The notes under the pieces were generated by a model. That model was not told the origin of the DNA. It was given only the letters and a program-made list of their open reading frames with translations, and searched no databases. The translations under genes were made by a program, and so were the position numbers. A stretch of DNA of 64,000 nucleotides, from the NCBI GenBank assembly GCA_030425385.1, contig JAUIAH010000038.1, positions 1-64,000 on the forward strand. Reading direction: 5' to 3'. This DNA is from Verrucomicrobiia bacterium. Its GTDB lineage: Bacteria; Verrucomicrobiota; Verrucomicrobiia; Verrucomicrobiales; DEV007. Positions 11,201-19,150 of the stretch are shown in pieces (position 1 is the first letter of the stretch; every line of letters starts with the position of its first letter).

Positions 11201-12454
11201 ACCCTGACGAACCCCATCGGAATCGATGACAATCACATTGTTCGAACCCATGCCCGTGACGAAGGCGCGCTGCCCGTCCTCCCGCCAGGCAATGCCCCGG
11301 GGATCGCCAATGGATTGAGTGCGAAGATCTTCGGCCACCGTGCTGGTCGTGTAGTCGAGATGGGGATTGAGATCGTCGATCTTGGCCTGGTCCCCGGGAG
11401 TGAAGGAAGCACATTGCACACGGAGAAACACACCGTTGAGATTGGGCTCGAACCGGACCTCGTTCATGGCCTCGGTGCCCACGATGGTGACTTTGTCAGA
11501 AACGGGATGCACATCCATGGCCATGACAATATTCATGAGACGCGTCTGATAGGACACCGCGAGGGTTTGCGTATCGATGACGGCGACATCGCGATCGGGG
11601 AGGTCCCATCCAGGAACGCGATTGGTGAGACTGGCAAGGCCGCCACTCACAAAGAGAGACCAATCGCCGTCATTGTCGTCCATCCAACGCCCACTAGCGT
11701 CCTTGCGGACAATGAGAGAGGTGTTAGGAGGTTCAGGTAGGGCGGGGTTGAGGGGCGGTCGGAGATCAGCGCCATCGTTTGGAGGGGGGATCTGCCCCGC
11801 GTAAGGGCCTTCTGGTCGGGAAATGACATCTTCCGCATTCACACTGCCATCTCCACTGACCGCTGTGGTGCTATTGCCAGATTCGAAGATGGCGACGTAG
11901 ACGGTCCTGCCGTCGGGGCTCACCGCGAGCGCTCGAGGATCTTCGCCACCGATGGCGATGTGGTGCGGCAATTGATCGAGGTGGGTGGGGTCGAAGACCT
12001 GAATGAGATTGGCCTCTGAGCAACTGACAAAGGCACGGATGGGAGAACCTGCAAACACGACATCGGCCGGCTCATTGCGTGTTTGCAAGGTCGCCACCAC
12101 CACGCGCTGAGTGAGGTCAACAATGCTGACACTGTCCGAAAGGTGGTTCACGACCCAAGCCTCGGTGTTGGAACGCGCACGGACGGATACAGGATCGATT
12201 CCCACGGGAATGCTGGCCACCGGAACTGGACTCCCTTCTTGCACATCGAAGACTTCGAGTGCGTGTCCGGCCGTATTCACCGCGAGCAAGGTTCGTGCGT
12301 CCGGAGTGAGATCGATTGGATGAACGTGAGGAGTTTCATAGTTCACCAGGCCTTCCGTGGGCTGCGTGTCGCCGAGCAAAGCACCTCCAGGGCAGGCAAG
12401 CACAAGCAGGAAGAGGATAAGGAGGCGAAAGGGCATGATCCTGTTAGTGCGCAT
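5291..12454 (-). CDS. giant exported multidomain di-heme protein (YVTN propeller, cytochrome c, He_PIG, discoidin, PA14)
   Basis: A 2387-residue protein with a signal peptide (MRTNRIMPFRLL onward). Domains in order: a YVTN-type beta-propeller (~35-490); two c-type heme sites, CASCH at 493-497 and CLRCH at 641-645; two He_PIG/cadherin-like Ig domains (~850-1030); a jelly-roll-like region (~1031-1195); a third He_PIG (~1215-1300); three tandem ~110-residue repeats (~1298-1633); an F5/8-type-C (discoidin) domain (~1640-1793); a PA14 domain (~1793-1925); and a C-terminal part (~2085-2387) resembling the TIGR02597-type protein at 58613-59674. It is probably a surface or periplasmic electron-transfer and glycan-binding protein (inference). 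The start at 12454 has GGGGAGA eight bases upstream and overlaps the upstream gene by 11 nt; an ATG at 12436 is the alternative. The redox partner and substrate are unknown. Confidence 0.85.
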   Translation of the reverse strand: MRTNRIMPFRLLILFLLVLACPGGALLGDTQPTEGLVNYETPHVHPIDLTPDARTLLAVNTAGHALEVFDVQEGSPVPVASIPVGIDPVSVRARSNTEAWVVNHLSDSVSIVDLTQRVVVATLQTRNEPADVVFAGSPIRAFVSCSEANLIQVFDPTHLDQLPHHIAIGGEDPRALAVSPDGRTVYVAIFESGNSTTAVSGDGSVNAEDVISRPEGPYAGQIPPPNDGADLRPPLNPALPEPPNTSLIVRKDASGRWMDDNDGDWSLFVSGGLASLTNRVPGWDLPDRDVAVIDTQTLAVSYQTRLMNIVMAMDVHPVSDKVTIVGTEAMNEVRFEPNLNGVFLRVQCASFTPGDQAKIDDLNPHLDYTTSTVAEDLRTQSIGDPRGIAWREDGQRAFVTGMGSNNVIVIDSDGVRQGHFDVGEGPTGIVLDDANDRGFVLNKFAGSISMISLSGLETTLAIPFDDPTPQVIKDGRPFLYNTHRTSGLGHVSCASCHVDARTDRLSWDLGNPAGVMETVLNANNTTGNTSGTTTVHPMKGPMLTQTLQDIMDYSTLHWRGDRADLSEFNGAFVSLMGAPSQIPEEDMETFGAFLDTIHLPPNPYREIDNSRPSTITLPSGFEAHTTAFTSLRGQNSRSNNCLRCHLNGEKRNDASNKELGQAFAAPAIAPLYDRLGFWPSLARGSTTGFGFFHDGADDLHGAARTNTAESQTDMLAELLTLEGPDGLLTGAERRQDSHAGVGQQVTLNGLLTSAQSSRVHTLVSIADGSRHAELIVRGRIHGSTRGYLLTNSDTFQSDRQGETETLANLLTLASTGNPLTFTIVANGMGSRLSIDDDLDGILNQDENARPVITDPGHQRDTVTATVSLAIVASDADGDPLTYSATGLPPGLSVDATTGIISGTLLESAMGVHTVTLAVTDDIASVLVSFEWQVVDASGNVPVAISALSDHAHRTGEAVSIIPQITNPDNDLITFTSTPLPDGLALNAETGEISGTLTEASAGRYQITLTVSDSTSSDRSTFHWRVQGVLLTEDFSPGHGWVADPNGTDTAETGTWAVGSPQGTSSGGVVQQLGSAVIGSQALFTGPLAGSGVGSHDVDGGITTMRSPEVLVPLEGMTTLSLSYSFAHLSNATDADFFRILVEGEELTPLLEERGTASARAGSWTGWTADLTPFAGQTITLRIEAADVATASLIEASVDAVEILTMPPNGAPSIATVENQTTLLGSRASLQIQATDPNGDPITFDAEGLPEGLRMDASGLITGTPTALGSRSVTIGASDGIHRTTTQFVWTIDEGNVAEANRLSRFHAPARVTQGDTLTVTVDYESTDAHELWIWLQDSNDQWRTAGVHALTLSPGLGTGTFEILIENHARVGDGYVWIARLLPQGWESADDALDALYLEGQVDAHDTGGGDEPTTDSLGDVALPSEVFSPDTMALEIPYEATESREIHVWLHDSTDGWSTLGEAQTVVPPGVGIATLDVSLLPNGREGAGYLWALRMLPLDWSTADDALDAAYEEVHVSRNDGGGASENRIHTVALPTIIEAAQTITVEVDYETTDRRDLGIWIHDSTDDWRVVAHGLRKVDPGRAGTSFTLGIAADARIGEDYVVAIRLLPEGWVTADDALDAFYADAEVIASHNHLVNYAVLPQASATQSSTYGSAFVSDLVRDGNADGDWRHGSVSHTELDPNAWWEVDLGSIKAIDHILIWNRSDCCGERLAPYYVFTSDAPFTSTDLETTRAQAGVGESYFANVPSPTQRVEVGRTGRYVRIQLAGSNYLSLAEVEVFGENEGPVNGLSYHYYEGNWDALPDFESLTAFTTGTTLAPDLSEARRGDFFAIRYQACLNVVDGGEFTFYLTSDEGGRLVIRDDVVVIQDGLHGMQETSGTITLSAGMHPIEIHYFERQGVETLTLHWEGPGIAKEPIPANRFFLNETGDTVAMRVSRQIRPDANHDGDLLDLTAEHALGMNPYDGHLPTLGLQSLARPDGTGVDLWYERPARLTEYHYSLEVSADATHWERIDPPEIIHDFYGWERLHHEHIDRRIPDSDAGFARLRIRHHAWNYETTTPIIGWQRTRFHPGYQSHGVSLPHAPVFASVLTNISTTTVSVATTGIDAALGNGTAGSGNRLPCYLEFITGPFAGHRLELDSSETSEHTLGIAWASPDNTLNALSDAMIGSQILVRPFRTLSDVYAEDHFQAGRDPDGADQLQFYRQGRYDGFLLLHAGFHRYWTALGDAALPDRSHARIRPGEGLFVLRTAESPALTHFATGHVRLTPFAQPLLHGHHLLASPHPFAHSPDSRGFVSQTPTFTGNVDPSVADQFLLWMGDGQEPSPAYASYFLLDGGPSWRHWTGIDDPHLESVNALPLFPGNRAFFFWASHDHPHHMIPAWDSL

Positions 12455-12971
12455 GGTGGACGATCTCCCCGACCCACGTGCGATAGTGGGACCCCGGGAT
12501 CTGAGCCAGAGCGGCCTGAATGCGCTCTCCCTGGTCCTGAATGTGATGAATGTCAGGGATGTCCGTATGACTGATGGCCACATCGAAGAAGGCGACTCCA
12601 CCGTGCCCGAGAAAGGTCTCTGCAGGCTCAGGTTCGAAGCCATGCGCAGTCGCCCAAGCGCTTACCTGGCGGGCCGCTTCGCGGCTCTCGCATCGGACGC
12701 GATGGCGCGAGCGCATCGGGAGAGAGAGATCAGACCCATTTCGGGCGAGGGCCTGCAAACTGGTTTGCAAGAAGGACGCTTGGAGGAAATCGGGCAGCGC
12801 TGGCTTTTCCAACGGCAACTGCTCGCCAGCGTGGACGAATGGGGTCGGAGCCGGCGCGGCCTCCATAGCATCGCCTTGACGGTGGTTTGGAAAAGACAAC
12901 CAGATCGCGATCACCGCACTGCAGGCCACGAGGAGGCCTCGCCAAAGCGCGTGATCCCTATTCGCAATCAT
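12444..12971 (-). CDS. small membrane-anchored protein of unknown function
   Basis: A 175-residue protein with one N-terminal hydrophobic helix (about residues 10-27) and a mostly soluble remainder, so it is probably anchored in the inner membrane facing the periplasm. I recognise no family. The C-terminal half is rich in His and charged residues. The ATG at 12971 is preferred over an in-frame TTG three codons upstream. Its stop overlaps the start of the giant di-heme gene by 11 nt, so the two are almost certainly co-transcribed and translationally coupled. A role in export, assembly or regulation of the giant protein is a guess from that coupling. Confidence 0.65.
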   Translation of the reverse strand: MIANRDHALWRGLLVACSAVIAIWLSFPNHRQGDAMEAAPAPTPFVHAGEQLPLEKPALPDFLQASFLQTSLQALARNGSDLSLPMRSRHRVRCESREAARQVSAWATAHGFEPEPAETFLGHGGVAFFDVAISHTDIPDIHHIQDQGERIQAALAQIPGSHYRTWVGEIVHHAH

Positions 12972-13169
12972 GAGTTCCAAGGAACATTTAAAACATGGAA
13001 ATTCTAGTCGTATTTGTAGAGAACTCTTGGTTATGCGCCAATCATTCTATAATTTGCGATCAATTCAGGAGTTTAAAGCGTCCGGGAAAGAATCAGTAGT
13101 AAGCTGACTGTTCAGAGTGGCGCGGGAGCAGGGTTGCATGAACCCGCCGCCTACTTGAGATTGCCCTTC
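12972..13169. promoter_or_regulatory. divergent intergenic region
   Basis: About 200 bp, clearly AT-richer than its surroundings, between the small membrane protein/giant di-heme operon (minus) and the TPR-like gene (plus). Apart from the promoter-like element noted at 13027-13053, I see no RNA gene or long repeat in it. Confidence 0.5.
13027..13053 (+). promoter_or_regulatory. sigma-70-like promoter element
   Basis: A perfect -10 hexamer TATAAT at 13048-13053 is preceded by a partial -35, TTGGTT at 13027-13032, with a 15-bp spacer (16 if read as CTTGGT). It would transcribe the TPR-like gene at 13170 with a leader of ~110 nt. The spacer is short, so only the -10 is convincing. Confidence 0.35.
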
Positions 13170-16100
13170 ATGAATCGGGGGATCCTTGGATGTTTAGCGA
13201 TTGCGATGGGTGGCGTGCCCAGTTTGGGCGCGGACGTGCTGTCTCTGCGGCGAGCCCTGGCACAGGACGTGGAGAATGCTCAGCTTTGGTATGAGAAAGC
13301 GCTCGCCGAAGAAGCCGGTGGCCGACTGCGCGTGTCCCAGAACAACCTGAAACGGGCGGCCTTGCTTTCCCCGAGCGATGTCCTGTACAAGCAGATTCGT
13401 CGCAAGCAGATCGCATGGCATTTGCGGCAGGATGAGACCTCGGCAGTGGTGCGTCTTTGTCAGGATCTCTTCCAGCGCTTTCCTCAAGATGACATGCTCA
13501 GGCGAGAGCTGATGGAGCAATGCCTAGCGGAGGGCTTGGTCCCGGAGGTTGTTGCCTTTCTCAGGACTTGGTCTGAGCAAACTGCCAGCGAGGAGATCAA
13601 GCAGCGATGTCTTGGTGAATTGGGGGAATTGTTAGAAATGATGGGGCATCGGGCCGAGTCGTTGAAGGCATTTGTTCGTGCAATGGTGCTTGCGGATCCA
13701 GAGCAGGGGTTTGCGGCAGAACTCTACCGGCGATTGAGCAAGGGCTTTCGATTGGAGGGAGATTTGTTAGGCTTGGCAGCGTTCGTGGATGAGCGTCGGC
13801 GTGAGTATCCGAACGCATTGGCGTGGGCACGTGAAGAGGCCGCGCTCTTGGTAGAATTGAGAGAAGAAGGGAAGGCCGTGGCTGCTTACGAAGCCCTCTT
13901 CGAGAAACACCCTGACGCGCGTGAGGAACGCGAGGCCTATATCCGTGCCTTGGTGGATTGGAGAAAGAGTGAAGCCGTGCTCGTCCAAACCCAGATCCTG
14001 GCGGAACGGTTTCCTGAAGATGCTGAACTTGCCTTGCTGTGGGCGAAGCGCGCGCTTGCCGTGGGCGATGAGGCGAGCCGCGTGGAAGCTGTGAGGGCGT
14101 ATCTGTCGCGATCGAATGCGTCTGAGGAAGCCTATCAACGGGTCATCAGGTGGTTGTTGGCGAAGGGCATGGAGGCAGACGCAAGGGCAATGACAGGAGC
14201 ATACCGGACGAAGCATTCGGCGAGCCTGGAGGGGGTGTTGATGGAAGCACGGTTCCTCCACGAGCAGGGCGAACGCGAGGAGGCCCTTACTCTTTGGCGA
14301 ATGACAGGGGAGGGGGAAGATCGTGATGTTGTCAGGCGCGTGGCGCGAGAAATGGCGCTTCATGGTGAGCACGGAGCCGTGGTCGAGACCTTGCAGCCGC
14401 TGGCAGATGCTGCGGAGCCTGCATGGGACGTGGTGAGGGATGCATGCGTCTCGGCGATCGAGTTGGGGCAGTGGTCGATGGCCACGCCATGGATCCGAAC
14501 CCTGGTGCGCCTATCGGATTCGCCAAGTGCGCTCGAAGAGGCGATTCAGTTAGGCTTGGAGATTGGTTCGGGGCAAACCCTTGGAAAGCACCTGTTGGAG
14601 GAACTGCACACGGCCGATTCGTTGGCCACAGCAGAAAGGTGGCTGTTGGCACGTTTGCTAGATCAGCGCGGCGACCGGGATGCGGCAGCCAATGTGCTGG
14701 AGAGGCTGGAGGCTGAGGAGGCATTGGGCGTGCATCAATGGATTGCCCTGCATCGTTCTCGCGGTCACTGGGATGAAGCCGCCCGCGTGCTTGAGGGAAG
14801 TGACCTCCAGGACTGGGAACTGCTTGCCGCGTTACACCGGCGAGCAGGGGATGACGAGGGCTACTTTCGGACTCTGGAGACCTGGCGGGCGCACAGGCCG
14901 GACGACCCCGCACCCTGGCACATGGAGGCTGCACGGCGTTTGGAAAGGCAGGAGGCGTCGCGCGCGGTGGAAGTGTTGCGTGAGGGCGTGGTTAGCTGTG
15001 AAGAGGCTTATGGACTGAAGGATGCGTTGGTGACCTTGTTGGCGGACGAGGGATACTTTGAAGAAGCGATGAACCTTTCGAGCGAGCTCTACGAGGAGGC
15101 GTCTTCTGTAGAGGAAGGTTTGTCCCAGGCAAGGCGCTTGGTGCGACTGGCCGACGCTGAGGGGCGAGAGCGGTCGGTCCGCGCGTGGTTTGAAGAGTTG
15201 CACCAAGAGAGCCCAGAATTGCCCTTGCCGCGGCTATCTCTAGCGGTTTACCATCGCTGGTTTGGCGACGAGGAAGCAGTGAAAGCATCGCTTGCGGAAT
15301 TCGAGCGTATGGCTGGCGAGGATGTGGAGGTTCTGTTAGCCTTAGCTCAGCTCGCTGAGGATCGTGGAATGCTTCATCAGCGGGAGACGTGGCTGCGTCA
15401 GGCCGTGGCTCTTTCTCCAGAACCAAGGACCTGGGGGCGACTTGGCCGTGCGTTGGCGGGGACGGAAGAAGGGCGCACGATTCTGGAGCGCGGCATCCTG
15501 CAGTCTGAGAAAGAGTTCATGCGTTCAGGTGCTTATTCTTTAGGTCATCTGGCCATCGCGGAGGGATGGAAGACAGTTGTCCGTGCCTTGGAGGAGGATC
15601 CCGATCGGCTGGCCAGGGACTATCGCTTTGCTTATAGCCACGCGGTTGCCCTATTCCAGTCGGGAGAAACAACTGCGGCGCGTCGGTCATTTCTTCGCCT
15701 GCTTACCGTCGAGCGGGAGCGACGAGATAGACCGCTTCGCCATCAAGCCGACATTGCCAAGCCCATTTGGGATCCATCAGCGGATCGCTGGTCCTTGCTT
15801 CGCGCCTACCACCAAAGAGATCTTCAGATTTCGCGAGAGAATGCGTATGTCGGGCTTCATCCGCCTAACAGCCTTCAAGAGTTGCGCGCCGATTGCCTCC
15901 ATTTCTTGCGCTATTTAGGGAAGGAAGACCCGAAGAGCATGACGCGTGCAATCAGTGCCTGTGGCATCCGTGACGCGAGTTTGTTCATGCTAGATCCCCG
16001 ACAGCCGTGGCCCTCGGACGTGATGAAGCGTTATGCGGATCTTGATCGCGCGGAACTTGCGCGGCTGCGATCGCGTGTGGATGGACGTGGCGAGCACGCT

Positions 16101-18152
16101 CAGAAGGAAGATGTTTCCTTCGCGGACCGGAAAGAGGAATCTCCTTTGCAAGCCCTTCGCATGCTTGCTAGGGACCGTCGCGTTGGAGGTGATGCAGAAG
16201 CACGGGTGCGTGAAGCCCTAGCCTTGGCTCAACTTTTGCAAGAACCTGCCCTACAGCCTGCCGTGGTCGATCATCTCTTGGAGTTCTTTTCTGAGAATGT
16301 GCCCGATCACTTGGGCCATAAGTTGGGAAACGTGATCCTCGAACGGGTCCGGCGTTTTCCAGGCAAAGGGAGGGCGCGCTCCACCCAGCCCTATTTGGAC
16401 AATCGCCGGGAAATGGTCTATGGCGCGCGGGTCTTTGATTTGCCAGGACGTATTGCCAAACGCTTGCTCTCGGCGGGACAATTTGAGGCGGGACTGACCG
16501 TGCTTGATGAGCACATGGATCTTGGAGAAATGGCGGAGATGTCAGTGCCAGGACTGGTGTTAAGAGGCGTCGACCTCTTTCGCTTTCGCATGAGTGAGCG
16601 GGAACGTCGCTTCTTGGGGCCCCCATGGCCTTCGTGGTTTCGAGATCTCGGTCGAGGTGCCGCCAGCATTGAATCTGTGAGGAGATTCAGAGGTGGGTGG
16701 GTTGCTGGAATCGATTCAGGGGAGATCGCGAAGTTGGTGCCTCGGCTGAAGAGCCCGCTTCTGCGTGCACAGCTTTGGCATTTGCTAGAAGATGAGGAAA
16801 TGGTGTCCAAGGAGATCGAGCAGTGGCGATCAGCGTCCGCACCGGAGCCCCATCTCCTTCTGGCTTCGGGCTGGCATGCGTTCCACGCAGGTGACGTTGA
16901 AAGAGCCTCGAACGATTTCGCGAGAGCGAGACAGGGGAAGGTGACTCGCCGCTCGGAAGATTGGGAGATTGCCCAAGGCTTGGTTGCCTGTGGACTAGCT
17001 TTGGGGAAGACGTCTGGTGTTCCTTGGGAGCGTGCGCGAAAGGCCGCCTGGCGTGTGGGCCTGGAGCATTTGCAATTGAGGGAGCGCGATGTGTGGCGTT
17101 CGATCATGGAATCCCTGGGGTGGGAGCCCGCCAATGGGTGGCATGTCAGGGTCTTGCCGTCGCAATCGGTTCCGACGCGAGGTCGATTGGTCAATGCGGC
17201 GTTAGTCGACTCGGCGTGGTTGAAGACGGTGGTCCTTGGCGAATGGCCGGGATTCCTTCGTCAGGGAGGCCTGGACGGCGATCGCCGGTTCCAGCGTCAA
17301 TTGGAGCTCCAGGGGGTGAATGGTCCCGATGGCCTGGAAGGAAGGCGATTGGCTGTGGTTGACGACTGGATGGGCAATCGAGACGAAGCGGTGACGCGCT
17401 ATCGCCTTCTGCTAGAAGAGAATCCTCACGACCACCCCGTCCGTGGCCGCTTGGCGATCCTCCTGGCTACGGAAGACCCAGAAGCGGCTTGTGAGTTGTT
17501 GTTAGAGATGCCTTGGCAGCAAGTAGATGAGCTCCTCAAGCACCTGTATCAATCCTTAGGGTGGAGGCGAGAGATGCGCTTAGAGGAGCGCTTTCAACTC
17601 GTAGAGATGGGGCTGATCTACCTTGAGCGCCGCTCCAACGAGCCGGCACCGTGGGTAACGACTTTGCTAGATACCTTAGCGAGTGGGTTGGAAGAGAGGG
17701 GGAGGCCGCCTGTACGCGTGCCTAGCCTGTTTCACACGGATCCTTCGGTACGCATGTCAGACACGAGGTCTCGCCGTGCGCGCGCCCGACGGGATCGGCT
17801 CCATCGGCAATGGAGTGAGTGGGCGGTGAGGGACTTCCCAGCGTTGCGCCCGTGGGCCTTCAAGCATCTCGCCCATTGGATCCCACCGGAGCAGCGGGAG
17901 GGGAAGCGTCTCGCGACGATGGCGATAGAGCTCTTGCTAGGAGCCTTTGATCGAGAGAGTGAGCATCGATTTGGAAGTGCGGTGGGATTGTCTCGGGCCG
18001 GGGCGCATCAAGTGCTGGAGGACTACCTCCTGGCGCACGCCAAACGTCGACATTCGTGGGCTTGGCTTGAGAAAGCGTATCTCTCGGAATTGCGTCGCCG
18101 TGGTCGTGTGGCTGAAATCCCATCGTTGCGTGAGCGCTGGGAGAATCTTTGA
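13170..18152 (+). CDS. very large exported TPR-like helical-repeat protein
   Basis: A 1660-residue protein with a signal-peptide-like start (MNRGILGCLAIAMGG to about residue 21). The rest is almost wholly helical repeat. Many ~34-residue TPR-like units are visible from residue ~25 (AQLWYEKALAEEAGG, then LKRAALLSP) through ~900 (LALAQLAEDRG, LRQAVALSP), and repeats resume near the C-terminus (RYRLLLEENPHDHPVRGRLAILL). Such proteins are scaffolds for multiprotein assembly; no catalytic domain is visible. The ATG at 13170 is chosen because it gives the signal sequence; a TTG at 13134 preceded by GGGAG is the alternative. It is divergent from the giant di-heme operon and monocistronic, since the next gene is convergent. 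It may serve an outer-membrane or periplasmic complex. No close family recognised. Confidence 0.75.
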   Translation: MNRGILGCLAIAMGGVPSLGADVLSLRRALAQDVENAQLWYEKALAEEAGGRLRVSQNNLKRAALLSPSDVLYKQIRRKQIAWHLRQDETSAVVRLCQDLFQRFPQDDMLRRELMEQCLAEGLVPEVVAFLRTWSEQTASEEIKQRCLGELGELLEMMGHRAESLKAFVRAMVLADPEQGFAAELYRRLSKGFRLEGDLLGLAAFVDERRREYPNALAWAREEAALLVELREEGKAVAAYEALFEKHPDAREEREAYIRALVDWRKSEAVLVQTQILAERFPEDAELALLWAKRALAVGDEASRVEAVRAYLSRSNASEEAYQRVIRWLLAKGMEADARAMTGAYRTKHSASLEGVLMEARFLHEQGEREEALTLWRMTGEGEDRDVVRRVAREMALHGEHGAVVETLQPLADAAEPAWDVVRDACVSAIELGQWSMATPWIRTLVRLSDSPSALEEAIQLGLEIGSGQTLGKHLLEELHTADSLATAERWLLARLLDQRGDRDAAANVLERLEAEEALGVHQWIALHRSRGHWDEAARVLEGSDLQDWELLAALHRRAGDDEGYFRTLETWRAHRPDDPAPWHMEAARRLERQEASRAVEVLREGVVSCEEAYGLKDALVTLLADEGYFEEAMNLSSELYEEASSVEEGLSQARRLVRLADAEGRERSVRAWFEELHQESPELPLPRLSLAVYHRWFGDEEAVKASLAEFERMAGEDVEVLLALAQLAEDRGMLHQRETWLRQAVALSPEPRTWGRLGRALAGTEEGRTILERGILQSEKEFMRSGAYSLGHLAIAEGWKTVVRALEEDPDRLARDYRFAYSHAVALFQSGETTAARRSFLRLLTVERERRDRPLRHQADIAKPIWDPSADRWSLLRAYHQRDLQISRENAYVGLHPPNSLQELRADCLHFLRYLGKEDPKSMTRAISACGIRDASLFMLDPRQPWPSDVMKRYADLDRAELARLRSRVDGRGEHAQKEDVSFADRKEESPLQALRMLARDRRVGGDAEARVREALALAQLLQEPALQPAVVDHLLEFFSENVPDHLGHKLGNVILERVRRFPGKGRARSTQPYLDNRREMVYGARVFDLPGRIAKRLLSAGQFEAGLTVLDEHMDLGEMAEMSVPGLVLRGVDLFRFRMSERERRFLGPPWPSWFRDLGRGAASIESVRRFRGGWVAGIDSGEIAKLVPRLKSPLLRAQLWHLLEDEEMVSKEIEQWRSASAPEPHLLLASGWHAFHAGDVERASNDFARARQGKVTRRSEDWEIAQGLVACGLALGKTSGVPWERARKAAWRVGLEHLQLRERDVWRSIMESLGWEPANGWHVRVLPSQSVPTRGRLVNAALVDSAWLKTVVLGEWPGFLRQGGLDGDRRFQRQLELQGVNGPDGLEGRRLAVVDDWMGNRDEAVTRYRLLLEENPHDHPVRGRLAILLATEDPEAACELLLEMPWQQVDELLKHLYQSLGWRREMRLEERFQLVEMGLIYLERRSNEPAPWVTTLLDTLASGLEERGRPPVRVPSLFHTDPSVRMSDTRSRRARARRDRLHRQWSEWAVRDFPALRPWAFKHLAHWIPPEQREGKRLATMAIELLLGAFDRESEHRFGSAVGLSRAGAHQVLEDYLLAHAKRRHSWAWLEKAYLSELRRRGRVAEIPSLRERWENL

Positions 18153-18170
18153 GAGGGATGTTAGGAAGAG

Positions 18171-19127
18171 TCACGCTTGCCCTGACAAATAGGCGTAGTG
18201 GGCTTCCTGAGAGCCCTGGACAACCGCATCCGTGATGGAGGCACCGGGGGCGACGACGCCTCCAGGCCAGACCACACTGCGCTCCACCTTGGCGCCCGCA
18301 CCGATCTCGGCGCGCGGACCGACGACGGTGCCGGGATCGATGGTCGCGCCAGGGGCGATTTCTGCCCCCGGGTGAATGGCGTGCCATGGGGCGTTGGATA
18401 CCTTGTCGTAAGCGGGGAAATCGCTTTGGGGGATCTCGCGATGCACCTGGCGATACGTTTCCGCGTCGCCCAGATCCCACCAATGCCCCCGGTCCTCCAC
18501 ATAGCCTCCGAGGCCAGCGCCTTCACGGATCATTTGCAGAAAGATGGGAATCACGGACTCCTTCTTGCCGGGTGTGAGGCGCTCGACGAATCGAGGTTCC
18601 ACGACGTAGATTCCGGTAAACTGATAGGATGCAGTCGTGGGGTTGCCTATCATGCCGCGGATGTCGGCCACGCGTTCCAGTCCCGGCTCGGTTCCCAAGC
18701 CAATGTGGAGGCCTGGACCCTCGCTTCGAAGGAGCAGCGTGACCTCATTGCCTGCCGTTTCGTGTTGTTCTAGCAAAGGTGCTAAGGGGATGTCCGCGAG
18801 GATATCGCCATTGTAGACGATGAACCGCTCATCCCCTAGCAAATCGGCGATATTGGCAATGCCGCCTGCCGTCTCTAAGAGGATGGGTTCGTGCCGAAAG
18901 TGAAGGGGAAGGCCTCCATAGCTTCCATCGGGGAAAGCTGCCTCGTAGGCTTCAGAATAATGGTGCGTGTTCACGATCCAGCCATCGATCCCTGACAAAG
19001 ACAGCAAATGGTCAAAGGCATAGGTGATCAAGGGGCGATGAAAGACCGGCACCATGGGTTTCGGTAGCCAATCGGTCAGGGGCCGGAGGCGAGTGCCGAG
19101 ACCGGCACCGAGAACAAAAGCTTTCAT
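18171..19127 (-). CDS. sugar-1-phosphate nucleotidyltransferase with C-terminal hexapeptide repeats
   Basis: A 318-residue cytoplasmic enzyme. The N-terminal NTP-transferase domain has GAGLGTRLRPLTDWLPKPM (nucleotide-binding loop and Lys) at residues ~8-26 and the metal site YNGDIL near 120. The last ~70 residues are left-handed beta-helix hexapeptide repeats (IHPGAEIAPGATIDPG). It should join a nucleoside triphosphate to a sugar-1-phosphate for envelope or polysaccharide synthesis. The overall form resembles mannose-1-phosphate guanylyltransferases and the MurU group, but the sequence alone does not settle the sugar or nucleotide. It lies 23 nt downstream of the MBL hydrolase on the same strand. 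Convergent with the TPR-like gene. Confidence 0.88.
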   Translation of the reverse strand: MKAFVLGAGLGTRLRPLTDWLPKPMVPVFHRPLITYAFDHLLSLSGIDGWIVNTHHYSEAYEAAFPDGSYGGLPLHFRHEPILLETAGGIANIADLLGDERFIVYNGDILADIPLAPLLEQHETAGNEVTLLLRSEGPGLHIGLGTEPGLERVADIRGMIGNPTTASYQFTGIYVVEPRFVERLTPGKKESVIPIFLQMIREGAGLGGYVEDRGHWWDLGDAETYRQVHREIPQSDFPAYDKVSNAPWHAIHPGAEIAPGATIDPGTVVGPRAEIGAGAKVERSVVWPGGVVAPGASITDAVVQGSQEAHYAYLSGQA

Positions 19128-19150
19128 AGGATGAGAAGCGTTGTCAGTGA

